Numbered from the stretch's first letter, positions 25,866 through 35,420 are shown. The stretch is 64,000 nucleotides of DNA from Aquimarina sp040786285 (GCF_040786285.1 NZ_JBFMKQ010000002.1:248001-312000); one strand, 5' to 3'. Notes: a model not told the origin generated them from the sequence alone. Numbers and translations: made by a program.

Positions 25866-26342
25866 TCAATACTCTGTTTTGTCAGATTTTGAATTCCATT
25901 TCTGAAACACTTTTAATGCTTCGTCACGCAGGCCATTGGTAAACTCTATTTGTCGATTAGAAATTCCCACGGCAATCTCATCATAAATTAATTGGTCATC
26001 AAATTCGATATCGGCAGCATCCTCACGTGTGCATCCGTAAAAAACTTTTTTAGGCCTCGCCCAATATATAGCTCCCAGGCACATAGGGCAAGGTTCGCAA
26101 GAAGTATAAATGATGCAATCTTCTAATTGAAAATCATTTAATTTTTTACAAGCCGTACGAATGGCATCTACCTCGGCATGAGCCGTAGGGTCATTATGTG
26201 ATGTAACTTTATTACATCCTTCTGCTATTATTTCTCCATTTTTTACAATCACTGCCCCAAATGGACCTCCTGTATTAGAATCCATGCCATTTTCTGCAAG
26301 TTCGATGGCACGTCTCATAAATTTCTTATCCTCTTCTGTCAT
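25866..26342 (-). CDS. guaD: Guanine deaminase (cytidine/deoxycytidylate deaminase fold)
   Basis: A 158-residue enzyme from the ATG at 26342. Upstream in-frame codons begin only with TTG, and this start gives the length of Bacillus-type GuaD. Zinc ligands are His55 in HAEVDAI (with catalytic Glu57) and Cys85/Cys88 in PCPMC. It deaminates guanine to xanthine, which feeds the xanthine dehydrogenase encoded just upstream on the same strand. Other nucleoside deaminases share the fold, but the operon context favours guanine. A family 2 repeat follows the stop. Confidence 0.88.
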   Translation of the reverse strand: MTEEDKKFMRRAIELAENGMDSNTGGPFGAVIVKNGEIIAEGCNKVTSHNDPTAHAEVDAIRTACKKLNDFQLEDCIIYTSCEPCPMCLGAIYWARPKKVFYGCTREDAADIEFDDQLIYDEIAVGISNRQIEFTNGLRDEALKVFQKWNSKSDKTEY

Positions 26343-26434
26343 TTTTATTGATTTAATGTTTTTAGTAAGTTCATGCAACCATGAATCAAAACCAGCCTGA
26401 AATGTATCTTTTTTAGGTCATGAAACAAAATATA

Positions 26435-27385
26435 TTATTGGTTGATATTTTTAATCTTAACAACTTCAGCAGCAATGCTTACTGCTATTTCATGAGGGGT
26501 TTGACTTTTTATGGCAAGTCCTATGGGTGCATGAACGATGTCTAATTCAGACGCTGTAATACCTTCTTTTTGTAATACTTCCCACATGGTGTTTAGTTTT
26601 GCAGTACTCCCAAGCACCCCTATGTATGCAAAGCTATTTCTAATCAATTTGCTCAACACTAATTTATCTTCAGTGTATCGGTTGGTCATAATTGCCACAT
26701 AACTCTCTGGACCTTCGGAAATGTAATTTGCTATTTCATTGAAGTTTATTATTAATTTCTGATGCGCACTGGTGTTAAGCTCCAGTGTATTTAGGTTTTC
26801 TCGATTATCAAAAACTACCACATGAAACCCAAGGGTAACAAACAATTCAGAAACTGCGACACTTACATGCCCCCCGCCAACAATGTATAATGTGCTCCTA
26901 AACCCGATATGTTCCTTAAAAGACCAATCTTGAGATGAGGTTATTTGGTATTCGAATTTATCAGCTAACGGTTCATTAGAAAAATTGATTGAAGTAGGTG
27001 TAAGTGTAAATGTTCCTTTACTATTACCTTGCAAACAATCCAAAATACTTTCAATAATCGCAACATTTCGAGTATCTAAAGGATGAAAGACGATGGTCTG
27101 CTCTCCAGAGCAAATCATTCCCGAACCATCTTGTTTATGGCCTTGATGTATTTGTTTTTTCAAAAAGATTTTTAAATCATCATTTTGCAGTAATTTTTTA
27201 GCTTCTTCTACCAGCGAAAATTCCATAACACCGCCTCCAATAGAACCAAAAATAAAACCGTCTTCGGATACCAGCATTTTAAATCCTTTTCTACCAGGAG
27301 AACTACCAATGTTTTCTATAACAGTTAGTAGATATACATTTTGGTTATCTCGTAATTTTAATAAAAGATGTTGCCAGAATTTCAT
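26435..27385 (-). CDS. xdhC: XdhC family protein, molybdenum cofactor insertion
   Basis: A 316-residue protein with the N-terminal XdhC/CoxI motif SSPGRKGFKMLV and GSIGGGVME, and a C-terminal Rossmann-type domain (IVGGGHVSVAVSELF, VVVFDNRE). XdhC binds the molybdenum cofactor and helps sulfurate and insert it into xanthine dehydrogenase. It sits 9 bp from the next gene in a five-gene purine operon (xdhA, xdhB, membrane protein, xdhC, guaD). Confidence 0.9.
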   Translation of the reverse strand: MKFWQHLLLKLRDNQNVYLLTVIENIGSSPGRKGFKMLVSEDGFIFGSIGGGVMEFSLVEEAKKLLQNDDLKIFLKKQIHQGHKQDGSGMICSGEQTIVFHPLDTRNVAIIESILDCLQGNSKGTFTLTPTSINFSNEPLADKFEYQITSSQDWSFKEHIGFRSTLYIVGGGHVSVAVSELFVTLGFHVVVFDNRENLNTLELNTSAHQKLIINFNEIANYISEGPESYVAIMTNRYTEDKLVLSKLIRNSFAYIGVLGSTAKLNTMWEVLQKEGITASELDIVHAPIGLAIKSQTPHEIAVSIAAEVVKIKNINQ

Positions 27386-27393
27386 AAGTTCTA

Positions 27394-27894
27394 TTAATTG
27401 AAAATCACTTCACTTAATGCATAATAAATAGCCATTAATGCAGAGAAAATGGCACTTGCCAAAAATCGCCAGTTTAAGCTTACTTTATTTTGGATTAAAT
27501 AATTGGCCACAAACGATATAGGTATATTAACCAGGAATGATAACCATGCTATTTCCAGTAAATTTAAGTCGATTTGATTAAAATTACCTGAGAAAAGTTT
27601 AATAAATAACAAATGGCGAGCAATCCAAAGGGGATTAAAATAGAGTATGGCTAATCCTGTTTTGACTAGCGTTTTTCTAATTCCTGTTATTTCTTTGGTT
27701 TTAGCCTCTATCCATGCAAAATAATTGGGGATTTCGAATGCATATAATGTGGCTCCCAAAGCAATCATACCCAATAGTCGATACATAGAAAATTCTCCTA
27801 GCAGTATGGCAGCGATCAAATCTCCTGAACTATAGATTAAAGCTCCTCTTAGGATGTTCGCTTTGGTGTATTGTAGTTGTATAGCCTTGCTCAA
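27394..27894 (-). CDS. Integral membrane protein in the xanthine dehydrogenase operon
   Basis: A 166-residue protein with about four hydrophobic segments (40-54, 75-100, 112-130 and 142-160). The N-terminal ILRGALIYSSGDLIAAILLG and central basic loop vaguely resemble Mpv17/PMP22-type proteins, but the match is weak. Its position between xdhB (5 bp away) and xdhC (8 bp away) marks it as co-transcribed. A transport or membrane role for purines is possible but unproven. Confidence 0.78.
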   Translation of the reverse strand: MSKAIQLQYTKANILRGALIYSSGDLIAAILLGEFSMYRLLGMIALGATLYAFEIPNYFAWIEAKTKEITGIRKTLVKTGLAILYFNPLWIARHLLFIKLFSGNFNQIDLNLLEIAWLSFLVNIPISFVANYLIQNKVSLNWRFLASAIFSALMAIYYALSEVIFN

Positions 27895-27899
27895 TAGTA

Positions 27900-30194
27900 T
27901 TACTTTTCGTATAATCCCATTAGTACCTTTTCTGGCGTAAACGGCGAATCAAACTTTAGTTTATAATTTTTATTGAATGCTTTTACGGCTTGTTGAATGG
28001 CAAAATACGCACCAATCCCATACATCAGCGGAGGTTCGCCAACGGCTTTAGATTTATGGATAGCCATATCATTTCCATCCGTTTCTACAGGTATCGTTTC
28101 GATTGTTTTTGGAGCAGAAAATATATCTGGCACCTTATACGTCGATAGGGCATTGGATAATAATCGCCCATCGTGGTTATATGCGATTTCTTCCATAGTC
28201 ATCCATCCAATTCCTTGTGCGAGGGCACCTTCTACCTGTCCTATATCTACACCATAATTCATACTTTTTCCGAAATCATGTACAATTTTTACAGCGTCAA
28301 TTTCATAGGTTCCTCTTACACAATCTAGAGTAACCAATGTAATGGCAGTACCATACACATGATATGCAAATGGGTGCCCCTTTTCTTTTGTTTTATCAAA
28401 ATGAATAACGGGTGTGGCATAATGTGCATTTTCAGTTAAGGCAATTCGTTCTGCCATGGCTTGAGCTACAACTGCCTCCCATGTTACATTCGACTTTTTT
28501 TCATCTACAAAAACGTAATCTTTGTGAAAAGAAATTTTGGCGGGATCTGCATCAGCCATTTTAGCAGCCACTTTTGTTAATCTTTCTAGTAATGCAGCAC
28601 AAGCTTTATCTACAGCTTTTCCGTTGAGATCTGCTGTTGAACTGGCTGCAGAAGGCGAGGTATTGGCTACACGAGTGGTATTAGTCGTTTCTAATTTAAC
28701 TTTATTAGCAGAAATGCCCAAGGCATTCTGAGCGACTTGTAACATCTTTGTATTAACACTTTGTCCCATTTCTACTGCTCCGGTACTTACACCAACACTA
28801 CCATCTTGATAGATATGAATCAATGCTCTAGCATGATTCATCATTGTATTCGTAAATGAAATCCCGAAGGTAACGGGCATTAAAGAAATTCCTTTTTTGA
28901 AATGAGCAGTATTCGTATTGAAGTCGGTAACTTCTTTTTCTAGTGTATCAAATTCAAACTTCTCTTTCGCAGAAAACCAAGTATTTTGAGCTTCGACTTG
29001 GGTTGCGATTTGCCCGTAAGAGAACTCATCATTTTCTGCCAATAAATTAGCTTCCTGAATTTTTCGCCTGTCAATACCCATTGCATCTGCTGCCTTGGCA
29101 ATAGCCGATTCAATGACAAACATTCCTTGTGGGCCGCCAAAACCTCTAAATGCAGTATTGGGAGGTAAGTTGGTTTTGCAACTATAGACCGTTGTACTTA
29201 CATTGGGTACAAAATAACTGTTCGTTGCATGAAATAATGTTCTCTCGGCAATTGCGGGTGATAAATCTGCTGCTGCCCCGGAGTTTTGTAAAAATTCTGC
29301 TTCAAAAGCCATTATTTTTAAGTTCTTGCTTACTCCAATTTTAAAAAAAGAGGAATATGGATGTCGCTTTCCGGTCATGCGAAGGTCATCATGACGATTG
29401 AGAATGTATTTTACAGGTTTGTTTAAATATTGAACGGCAACTGCGGCCATAACAGACCAGGGTGTAGCTTGATCTTCTTTACCGCCAAATCCTCCGCCTA
29501 ATCGGATGACATCTATCTCGATCTTATGCATGGGCACTCCTAAAACTTTAGCTGCTGTTTTTTGCACTGCAGTCGGGCCCTGTGTAGATGAGGTGATCTT
29601 GATACTCCCATTTTCTTGCGGAACAGCGTAGCAACCTTGTGTTTCCAGATACAGGTGTTCCTGGCCATTTGAAAATGTTTCCCCTTCAATTACATAATCG
29701 CAATCTGAAAAAGCAGCATTCGTATCTCCTAATGTAAAGGAACGGGGCGCATTGATAAAACTCTGTTTTTCTTTGGCTTGTTTTGCTGTGGTAATGACTG
29801 GTAATTCTTCAATTTCTATGTCAATGAGCAGGCGTGCTTTTTTTGCAATGGCTTCAGATTCTGCTACAATAAATGCAATAGGTTGTCCCCAAAAATGAAC
29901 TTCATCTTCGGCCCATAAGGGTTCATCAGGAATAATTCCCCCGATTTGATTTTCACCCAAAACATCTTTGTAGGTAAATATTTTTACAACGCCTTTAACT
30001 TGTTCTGCCTTAGTATAATCTACATGTTTTATTTTTCCGTGTGCTTTTGGCGAATCAAATACCAATCCGTATAAAGTATCTTGCCTGGTAATCAAGTCAT
30101 CTACAAATAGTGATTCTCCACGAACATGCGTAAAACTGTCAATGTTTTTCATTGTCTTCGCCATGTAGTCCGTATTTTTCATCGTTTTCATCAT
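27900..30194 (-). CDS. xdhB: Xanthine dehydrogenase, molybdopterin-binding subunit
   Basis: A 764-residue subunit carrying the molybdenum site. Motifs include GGGFGGKE (cofactor binding), RGFGGPQG, GAVEMGQSVNTKM and the glutamate-bearing KAVGEPPLMYG near the C-terminus, where Glu acts as the catalytic base. It oxidises hypoxanthine/xanthine to urate. Its start overlaps the end of xdhA by 4 bp, so the two are translationally coupled. Length is normal for the split two-subunit type. Confidence 0.95.
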   Translation of the reverse strand: MMKTMKNTDYMAKTMKNIDSFTHVRGESLFVDDLITRQDTLYGLVFDSPKAHGKIKHVDYTKAEQVKGVVKIFTYKDVLGENQIGGIIPDEPLWAEDEVHFWGQPIAFIVAESEAIAKKARLLIDIEIEELPVITTAKQAKEKQSFINAPRSFTLGDTNAAFSDCDYVIEGETFSNGQEHLYLETQGCYAVPQENGSIKITSSTQGPTAVQKTAAKVLGVPMHKIEIDVIRLGGGFGGKEDQATPWSVMAAVAVQYLNKPVKYILNRHDDLRMTGKRHPYSSFFKIGVSKNLKIMAFEAEFLQNSGAAADLSPAIAERTLFHATNSYFVPNVSTTVYSCKTNLPPNTAFRGFGGPQGMFVIESAIAKAADAMGIDRRKIQEANLLAENDEFSYGQIATQVEAQNTWFSAKEKFEFDTLEKEVTDFNTNTAHFKKGISLMPVTFGISFTNTMMNHARALIHIYQDGSVGVSTGAVEMGQSVNTKMLQVAQNALGISANKVKLETTNTTRVANTSPSAASSTADLNGKAVDKACAALLERLTKVAAKMADADPAKISFHKDYVFVDEKKSNVTWEAVVAQAMAERIALTENAHYATPVIHFDKTKEKGHPFAYHVYGTAITLVTLDCVRGTYEIDAVKIVHDFGKSMNYGVDIGQVEGALAQGIGWMTMEEIAYNHDGRLLSNALSTYKVPDIFSAPKTIETIPVETDGNDMAIHKSKAVGEPPLMYGIGAYFAIQQAVKAFNKNYKLKFDSPFTPEKVLMGLYEK

Positions 30195-31594
30195 GCCGTC
30201 AGTTTTTGAAGTTGAACCTTTGCAGGAAATAATTCAATAAAATGTGCAAAGAATAATTGATTGGCTAATAAACGCTTATACTCTGATGATCCTCTTACAT
30301 CACTAATGGGTGCAATTTCGGATTGTAAAATAGATGCTGCTTCTTTTACGGTATCCGAATCAATTGTTTTTCCGATCAAGAAATTACCGGTTTCGAATAG
30401 ATATTTCGGAATAGGAGCAACTCCTCCCAGAGAAAAATGTGCGGCTGTCACCACATCGTTTTCAAGGGTAATTTTTGCTGCTGTATTTACACTGGCTATA
30501 TCTAAATGTGTTCGTTTACTTACCTTTTCAAAATTATAGAAGTCTGCGTTTTCTAGGATATCAAAGGAGATGCTTTTTAAAATTTCTCCCTTTTGCAAAT
30601 CATAGGTTTTATAACTTTTATAAAACTTATTAAAAGCTATTTGTCTTTCAGATTTAGTCTCGGTTAGAATGGTTAAGGTAGCGTTGAGCGCCAAAAAGAA
30701 AATGGTCATATCTCCGATCGGAGAAGCATTAACAAAGTTTCCTCCCAAGGTCCCCATATTACGAATGGGTTCTGAAGACACGAGTTTAAGAAATGATTTT
30801 AACTTTGGAAATAAGAGCTGTAATTTCTCATTTTCTAATAGGTCTGTAACCGTTGTATTGGCACCTATGGTACACATTGAATCTGTAAATCGAATTCCTG
30901 TCAAAGCTTCATCGCTTGCAATTAGATGAACTTGTTCTTCGGCAAGTTGATCTGCATTATGAACGTATAGGTCGGTTCCGTTAGCCACTATTTTTCCTTT
31001 GCTGGCAATAGTTTTTGGTGCTAGCTCTTTTAATTTTTGCGGAATGGATTCAAAATAATTTGGAATAAACCCCTCTTTGATCAACCACGCAATTGGATCA
31101 TTAGTATCTTTTTCTTGCAATTTCTCTTCAATACCTAAACCTGCTTTTTCAATTGATTTATACCCTGTACATCTACAAATGTTCCCACTTATAGCATCAT
31201 TGCAAGAATCCAGGGTAACTTTGCTTTTTTCTATGGCATAGCCTGTCATAGAAACCACAAATCCCGGAGTACAAAATCCACATTGCGTAGCGTAGTGATC
31301 GGTCATGGCTTGTTGTACAGTATTTAATTCTGAAGGTAAATTAATCCCTTCAACTGTTACAATATGTTTTCCGTTAGCATTTCCAAGAGGTGAGATACAG
31401 GATGTAATACTTTGATAAGAGAGGTTGTTGTCAATTAGTTTTCCGACTAAAACTGTACAAGCACCGCAATCTCCTTCCCGACAACCAATTTTTGTTCCTT
31501 TTAATTGCTTGTGTTCTCTAATAAAATCCAGCAGCGTTATTCCTGCATGTGCAGAGGTATGAATAACCTCATTATTTAAAATAAATCGAATCAT
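30191..31594 (-). CDS. xdhA: Xanthine dehydrogenase, FAD and 2Fe-2S subunit
   Basis: A 467-residue fusion of the iron-sulfur and FAD domains. The first cluster is bound by Cys38, 43, 46 and 66 (GCREGDCGAC); the second by Cys105, 108, 140 and 142 (CGFC and ICRC). The FAD domain follows from about residue 190 with RNMGTLGGNFVNASPIGD. It passes electrons from the molybdenum site to NAD. It is the first gene of the operon, and a long hairpin lies about 30 bp before its start. Confidence 0.95.
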   Translation of the reverse strand: MIRFILNNEVIHTSAHAGITLLDFIREHKQLKGTKIGCREGDCGACTVLVGKLIDNNLSYQSITSCISPLGNANGKHIVTVEGINLPSELNTVQQAMTDHYATQCGFCTPGFVVSMTGYAIEKSKVTLDSCNDAISGNICRCTGYKSIEKAGLGIEEKLQEKDTNDPIAWLIKEGFIPNYFESIPQKLKELAPKTIASKGKIVANGTDLYVHNADQLAEEQVHLIASDEALTGIRFTDSMCTIGANTTVTDLLENEKLQLLFPKLKSFLKLVSSEPIRNMGTLGGNFVNASPIGDMTIFFLALNATLTILTETKSERQIAFNKFYKSYKTYDLQKGEILKSISFDILENADFYNFEKVSKRTHLDIASVNTAAKITLENDVVTAAHFSLGGVAPIPKYLFETGNFLIGKTIDSDTVKEAASILQSEIAPISDVRGSSEYKRLLANQLFFAHFIELFPAKVQLQKLTA

Positions 31595-31620
31595 AGGTAA
31601 AAGGCAAGGTACTAAAAACT

Positions 31621-31784
31621 TATACGAAATCTAATATAAAAATAGGTTAAAGATGCGCAGATAATATTTGTACTTACAAAGCCATAAGGTTCTTGCATAG
31701 CCGTAGCTATGGAATAATTCTATAATGAAGTAAGGATGGATATGAGCAAGCAGATAAGCCTATTTTTATATTGGATTTGGTATT
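31621..31784. repeat. Long imperfect inverted repeat upstream of xdhA
   Basis: The outer arms AATATAAAAATAGG and its inverse CCTATTTTTATATT are near-perfect; the match continues loosely inwards to the centre, where GCATAGCCGTAGCTATG forms a tight hairpin. The whole ~160 bp could fold as one stem. It fills the gap between xdhA and the DUF1643 gene and contains no open frame. It could be a small non-autonomous element or an RNA leader. Confidence 0.65.
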
Positions 31785-31910
31785 AGAATTGAAGAGGACA
31801 GAAGTTTCTAAAATCTTTGTGTCATGGGAAACATATAAGAACCCCTGGGGTATTAATTCGCTGCTATGAAAACATGTATGGTTTTAAGCATCGTTATTTT
31901 TCATTCTCTT

Positions 31911-32441
31911 TTATAAATTCTTGCAATAGATAGCAATATCAAAATCAGATAAAGAACTTGTGGTCTTTACATAGAGTGGATGTCTGGGATGACCACTTTG
32001 TGTGAGGGTATTTACTATTTTCCATTGCAGGTTTAGGGGACTTAATTTTTGATAGATATCTGTAAGGCATTGACCCAGGTACTGCCTTGTTTCTATTACT
32101 TCTCCGCAGGCAATCCAGATCGTTGTTATACCCAATTCTTTTACAGTTCTTTTTATGATATCGCAGTTTAAGCTATGTAACTCTGTGTCGACTATGTCAC
32201 TAAGGTTTTTGGGGTTAGTGGCACGTTGTGGATATACATTATACATTACCCAACCCTTATTGCCATTGCTGTCGGTAATTCTTTTTACAGACTTTAGGGT
32301 GTTATCCAGTTCATTGGGTACAGCAGTACTAGGGTTGATCCCTAGACAAGCAATCATATGATCTCCTTTTTCTCCTAATACAAATCGTGCAGTATTGTTT
32401 TGGTTATGAATATATATCCATTCTGTGATGTTTGTACTCAT
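31911..32441 (-). CDS. DUF1643 family protein
   Basis: A 176-residue cytoplasmic protein. The pattern CLGINPSTA near residue 32, DNTLKSVKRI, GWVMYNVYPQRATNP and the late GHPRHPLY are typical of DUF1643, a family of unknown function present in many bacteria and phages. The C-terminal GHPRHP suggests a conserved active or binding site. It lies alone, 100 bp from the next gene. Confidence 0.85.
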   Translation of the reverse strand: MSTNITEWIYIHNQNNTARFVLGEKGDHMIACLGINPSTAVPNELDNTLKSVKRITDSNGNKGWVMYNVYPQRATNPKNLSDIVDTELHSLNCDIIKRTVKELGITTIWIACGEVIETRQYLGQCLTDIYQKLSPLNLQWKIVNTLTQSGHPRHPLYVKTTSSLSDFDIAIYCKNL

Positions 32442-32474
32442 GCGGTTTTAGATTTTTCATAGGTTCTTATTAAG

Positions 32475-32515
32475 AAAAAAGCTTAGCAACAGTATACACA
32501 GTTACTAAGCTTTTA
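32475..32515 (-). terminator. Terminator of the helix-rich gene at 32542
   Basis: Stem AAAAAGCTTAGCAAC / GTTACTAAGCTTTT (one mismatch) with a ~10-nt loop, 27 bp beyond the stop codon on the minus strand. Confidence 0.78.
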
Positions 32516-32541
32516 TGATGATCTATAACTAGTTTAGCAAT

Positions 32542-33429
32542 CTAGTAATACGAACTCGCAATACGAGCTTGTGATCTTTCGATGGCTACCTTATGTATGT
32601 CTCCCATAGCCGATAGTTTTTTAACAGCATCAAGAACAAGCTGGTGGTTGGTGGATACAGCCATACTTTTACTTTTTACTACCAATCGCTCTGCCGATTT
32701 AATCTGGTCTGCATCAAGTCGGGCTTTAAGTTTAGCCACCGCTGCAGAATATTGGTCGTCTAACTTCATCCAGGTGGTAATATCTATTTTACCCTGAGCC
32801 AGATCATCGGTAAGTCCGGCTTGCAGCGTTTTCATATGCAAGTAATTATTCTTATCGATAAGCGCTGCATCAAATTTTGCCTGATGCTTTACATCATCAA
32901 TACTTTCTATAAGTCGATAATAAATTGCGGTAGAGGTAACGGCTTCGCTACCAAAAGTTTCTTCTTCCTGGATACTTACCGATGATGCATATAAGAATCC
33001 AAACATACCGGGAGACAAGCGATTCATAGAAAACGACAAACTCGCCGATGCCGTTGATGATGACTTGGCCGCCTGGGCTACCGTATTCACTACATCAACA
33101 TAAGCATCAATAGCCTCTGCACTCATGGCCGGTTGTACCACGGTGGGGTCTGATGCTGCCGAAACGGCCTTTAATGATGAGGTTACCACCGCGGCAATCT
33201 TATCTAAACTAAACTCGCTGGTATATTCTGTTTTGATATCAGAATTATACGATAGTTCTCTTGCGTCTGTAATGTTAGCGCTAGCTAAGTGACTCTCAAT
33301 TTCTGCGTAGAATTTTTTCTTGTTGGCGGCTTCCTGGGCCTGAATCATTGCCTGAAGCTTATCCACTTGTTGTTTTGCCTTTACAGTTTTGTCGGCGACT
33401 CTTTTAACTGATGCTGATCTGCATGCCAT
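32542..33429 (-). CDS. Uncharacterised helix-rich protein
   Basis: A 295-residue soluble protein rich in Ala, Ser and Lys and almost entirely helical: a coiled-coil start (VADKTVKAKQQVDKLQAMIQ), then long amphipathic stretches with a hydrophobic patch near the middle (FMNRLSPGMFGFLYAS-like, about 134-151) and a final helix of QARIASSYY. There is no signal peptide and no recognised family. A central hydrophobic hairpin in a helical bundle is seen in some pore-forming proteins, but this is only a shape-based thought. It is followed by a terminator. Confidence 0.7.
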   Translation of the reverse strand: MACRSASVKRVADKTVKAKQQVDKLQAMIQAQEAANKKKFYAEIESHLASANITDARELSYNSDIKTEYTSEFSLDKIAAVVTSSLKAVSAASDPTVVQPAMSAEAIDAYVDVVNTVAQAAKSSSTASASLSFSMNRLSPGMFGFLYASSVSIQEEETFGSEAVTSTAIYYRLIESIDDVKHQAKFDAALIDKNNYLHMKTLQAGLTDDLAQGKIDITTWMKLDDQYSAAVAKLKARLDADQIKSAERLVVKSKSMAVSTNHQLVLDAVKKLSAMGDIHKVAIERSQARIASSYY

Positions 33430-33949
33430 GTTTTATTGGTTTTAAGAATTTCCTACTCGTATGGCTTTTCGGATTTCGCCTCGTTTTTTTGTGTGGTTTC
33501 TGATCTCCACGATATAATATTATGAGTAAATATTGTGCACTTAGGGGTAGTATACACAGAAGATATTCTTCGAATACGATAACCTAAAGATAGTCCAAGA
33601 AAAAAGAAGAAACAACAGTATAAATACTTGTTTATTCCTAAAGTATTTATACGTAAATAAACTAAGAATTATACGATAGTAAGGCATAATATAGTACCAT
33701 CATGTTATGTTTTATGTACTGTGCATTATTAGGATAGAAACAATAATAGTAAGGTAGGCGAGTTATCCAAAAGGCTATGTATTCAATAGATATAGATAAT
33801 TAAAATGGGAAAACTTTACGCATCACTCCACAAAAAAAACAAAAAAACAGGGTAACATTTTACCCTTCTAGACACATATAGTAGACGGTGTACAATCGTA
33901 ACATTAAATATTAGTTGAATTAAATACAGAAAACAAACAAAAAAGTAAC
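33430..33949. other. Gene-free spacer with a perfect 12-bp inverted repeat
   Basis: No credible gene in 520 bp. It contains GTATAAATACTT / AAGTATTTATAC as a perfect inverted repeat at 33618-33652 with an 11-nt loop, and a shorter GGGTAA / TTACCC hairpin at 33850-33865 before the next gene. These may be an operator or terminator between divergent promoters. Confidence 0.6.
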
Positions 33950-34675
33950 ATGAAAAACAAAATTTTATCTTTACCCTTATTCTTATTAGCAGGCTTATTA
34001 GTTATGCTTTCATCTTGTGACTCTGATAGTGATACTGTTCAGAATCCTGTTCCTACTAGCCCAGTACTCCTTGACGAGTTTTTCTTTACAGGTACTTTAG
34101 GGGATGACGCTTTTGATATTAGATTTCAATCCTATGACGCTACCATTGGTAATCCTCCCAATGATGATCATACGATCGATTTTGGAGGAGGAGGTATTAA
34201 TAGAGTACCTCGTACAGGAGAGGATATAGAATATTGCTATGGTTCTTATGCTTTTGGAGTGTTGCCGGATAATACTCAAAGTCCTGTACCCAATGTTGAC
34301 GGAGCTAAACTATTTATTTACGAAATAGCTTTGGGTCAATGTTCTACAGCCAATGAAAATGAAACGCTAGAATCTTTTTTTAATAGAGATAGTTTTGTGT
34401 ATTCTGAAGGCGTAAGCGATAGAACCTTGAGTAGAATTACCTTTTCTTTATTTCCGCCAGAAGTAGCCGGAGTTCCTGCCGAAGAGCAAGATTTTTATAC
34501 GTCGGCTGGTGAGAATACCAATGCTACATTTGCAATCACCTCGGTAGAGGAAGAAGATGAAAACACCTATATTCTTGAAGGAACTTTTGCATGTACCATG
34601 TATAGTCATTTAGATGATACAAATTCTAAAGCGTTAACAAATGGTAAGTTTAGAATCAAAGTAAAAACAAATTAG
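33950..34675 (+). CDS. Uncharacterised lipoprotein
   Basis: A 241-residue lipoprotein (lipobox ending at Cys23, VMLSSCDSD). The mature body is acidic, beta-strand-rich and aromatic, with two central cysteines (IEYCYGSY and ALGQCSTA) and ends in FRIKVKTN. No family is recognised. The layout, a short lipoprotein with a beta sandwich, suggests a surface or periplasmic binding role. It lies directly upstream of the TIR-element cluster, 3 bp from its stop to the first repeat module. Confidence 0.7.
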   Translation: MKNKILSLPLFLLAGLLVMLSSCDSDSDTVQNPVPTSPVLLDEFFFTGTLGDDAFDIRFQSYDATIGNPPNDDHTIDFGGGGINRVPRTGEDIEYCYGSYAFGVLPDNTQSPVPNVDGAKLFIYEIALGQCSTANENETLESFFNRDSFVYSEGVSDRTLSRITFSLFPPEVAGVPAEEQDFYTSAGENTNATFAITSVEEEDENTYILEGTFACTMYSHLDDTNSKALTNGKFRIKVKTN

Positions 34676-34765
34676 ACCGATAGAACTAACGGGGAGATTG
34701 GCTACGTCACAACTTGTCCCGAACTTGTTTTCGGGATCGAGTGATTTGAACAGGTAAACACGCTA

Positions 34766-34903
34766 CGTCTCATCGAGTGATTCGACCAGCGGGAGAATTG
34801 TATCGAGATGCTTTTAGAACCGATAGGTTTAAACTTAATCTATAGTACACCTAAATGGCTCTCGATACAATCCCGATTACCATCGGGACCACTCGAACTG
34901 ACG
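34766..34903 (+). repeat. TIR element D1, without gene
   Basis: The left end CGTCTCATCGAGTG (34766-34779) and the right end CACTCGAACTGACG (ending 34903) are inverted relative to each other. Inside are TATCGAGATGCTTTTAG, a 40-bp spacer and CTCTCGATACA, then a hairpin TCCCGATTACCATCGGGA. It is 138 bp long and has no open frame, so it is a non-autonomous copy. Confidence 0.82.
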
Positions 34904-35003
34904 GGGAGATAGGCTATGACGTCACAACTTGTCCCGAACTTGTTTTCGGGATCGGGTGATTCGATACTGCGTTAAGCTCAGCACAGATCAAGCACAAACG
35001 CTA

Positions 35004-35420
35004 CGTCACATCGAGTGCCGCGCCTTGGCGCGGTGTATCGAGATGCTTTTAGCAACGAAAAGTCTATATTTACTAATATGAAACTATCTTACGTCTACAT
35101 TTTAAAATGCTCTGATGATTCTTACTATACCGGAGTAACATCAAATCTCAACAAAAGATTGTTTCAACACGAATCAGGTTTTTATAGAGATTGTTATACC
35201 TATAAAAGAAGGCCCATAACATTAGTTTTTGTTTGCGAGTTTACAGATATCAATTTTGCTATTGATACCGAAAAACAGATTAAAAAGTGGTCTAGAGTTA
35301 AAAAAGAAGCTTTAATCAATGGAGATTATGATAAGCTTCCTAATCTTGCAAAAAAGAAATTTTAGTAAGAAACGGTTCTCGATACAATCCCGATTACCAT
35401 CGGGATCACTCGAACTGACG
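35004..35420 (+). mobile_element. TIR element D2 carrying an intact GIY-YIG nuclease gene
   Basis: The left end CGTCACATCGAGTG (35004-35017), a GC-rich hairpin (CCGCGCC / GGCGCGG) and TATCGAGATGCTTTTAG precede a 96-codon nuclease gene. After the stop, GGTTCTCGATAC, the hairpin TCCCGATTACCATCGGGA and the inverted right end CACTCGAACTGACG follow, ending at 35420. The right half is identical in layout to that of the gene-less copy D1. The element is 417 bp. A complete copy with the gene inside the inverted ends suggests that the nuclease serves the repeat. Confidence 0.8.
35078..35365 (+). CDS. GIY-YIG nuclease family protein
   Basis: A 95-residue single-domain nuclease of the UvrC N-terminal/URI type. 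Signatures: VYI at 6-8 (GIY position), YTG at 17-19 (YIG position), Arg27 in LNKRLFQH, and the metal-binding Glu65 in DTEKQIKKWSR. The ATG at 35078 was chosen because the domain begins right there; a longer reading from 35015 would start inside the TIR hairpin. It cuts DNA with a single-metal mechanism typical of the family; its target is unknown. It lies inside a TIR-bounded element and has a decayed copy at 17154-17420. Confidence 0.93.
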   Translation: MKLSYVYILKCSDDSYYTGVTSNLNKRLFQHESGFYRDCYTYKRRPITLVFVCEFTDINFAIDTEKQIKKWSRVKKEALINGDYDKLPNLAKKKF

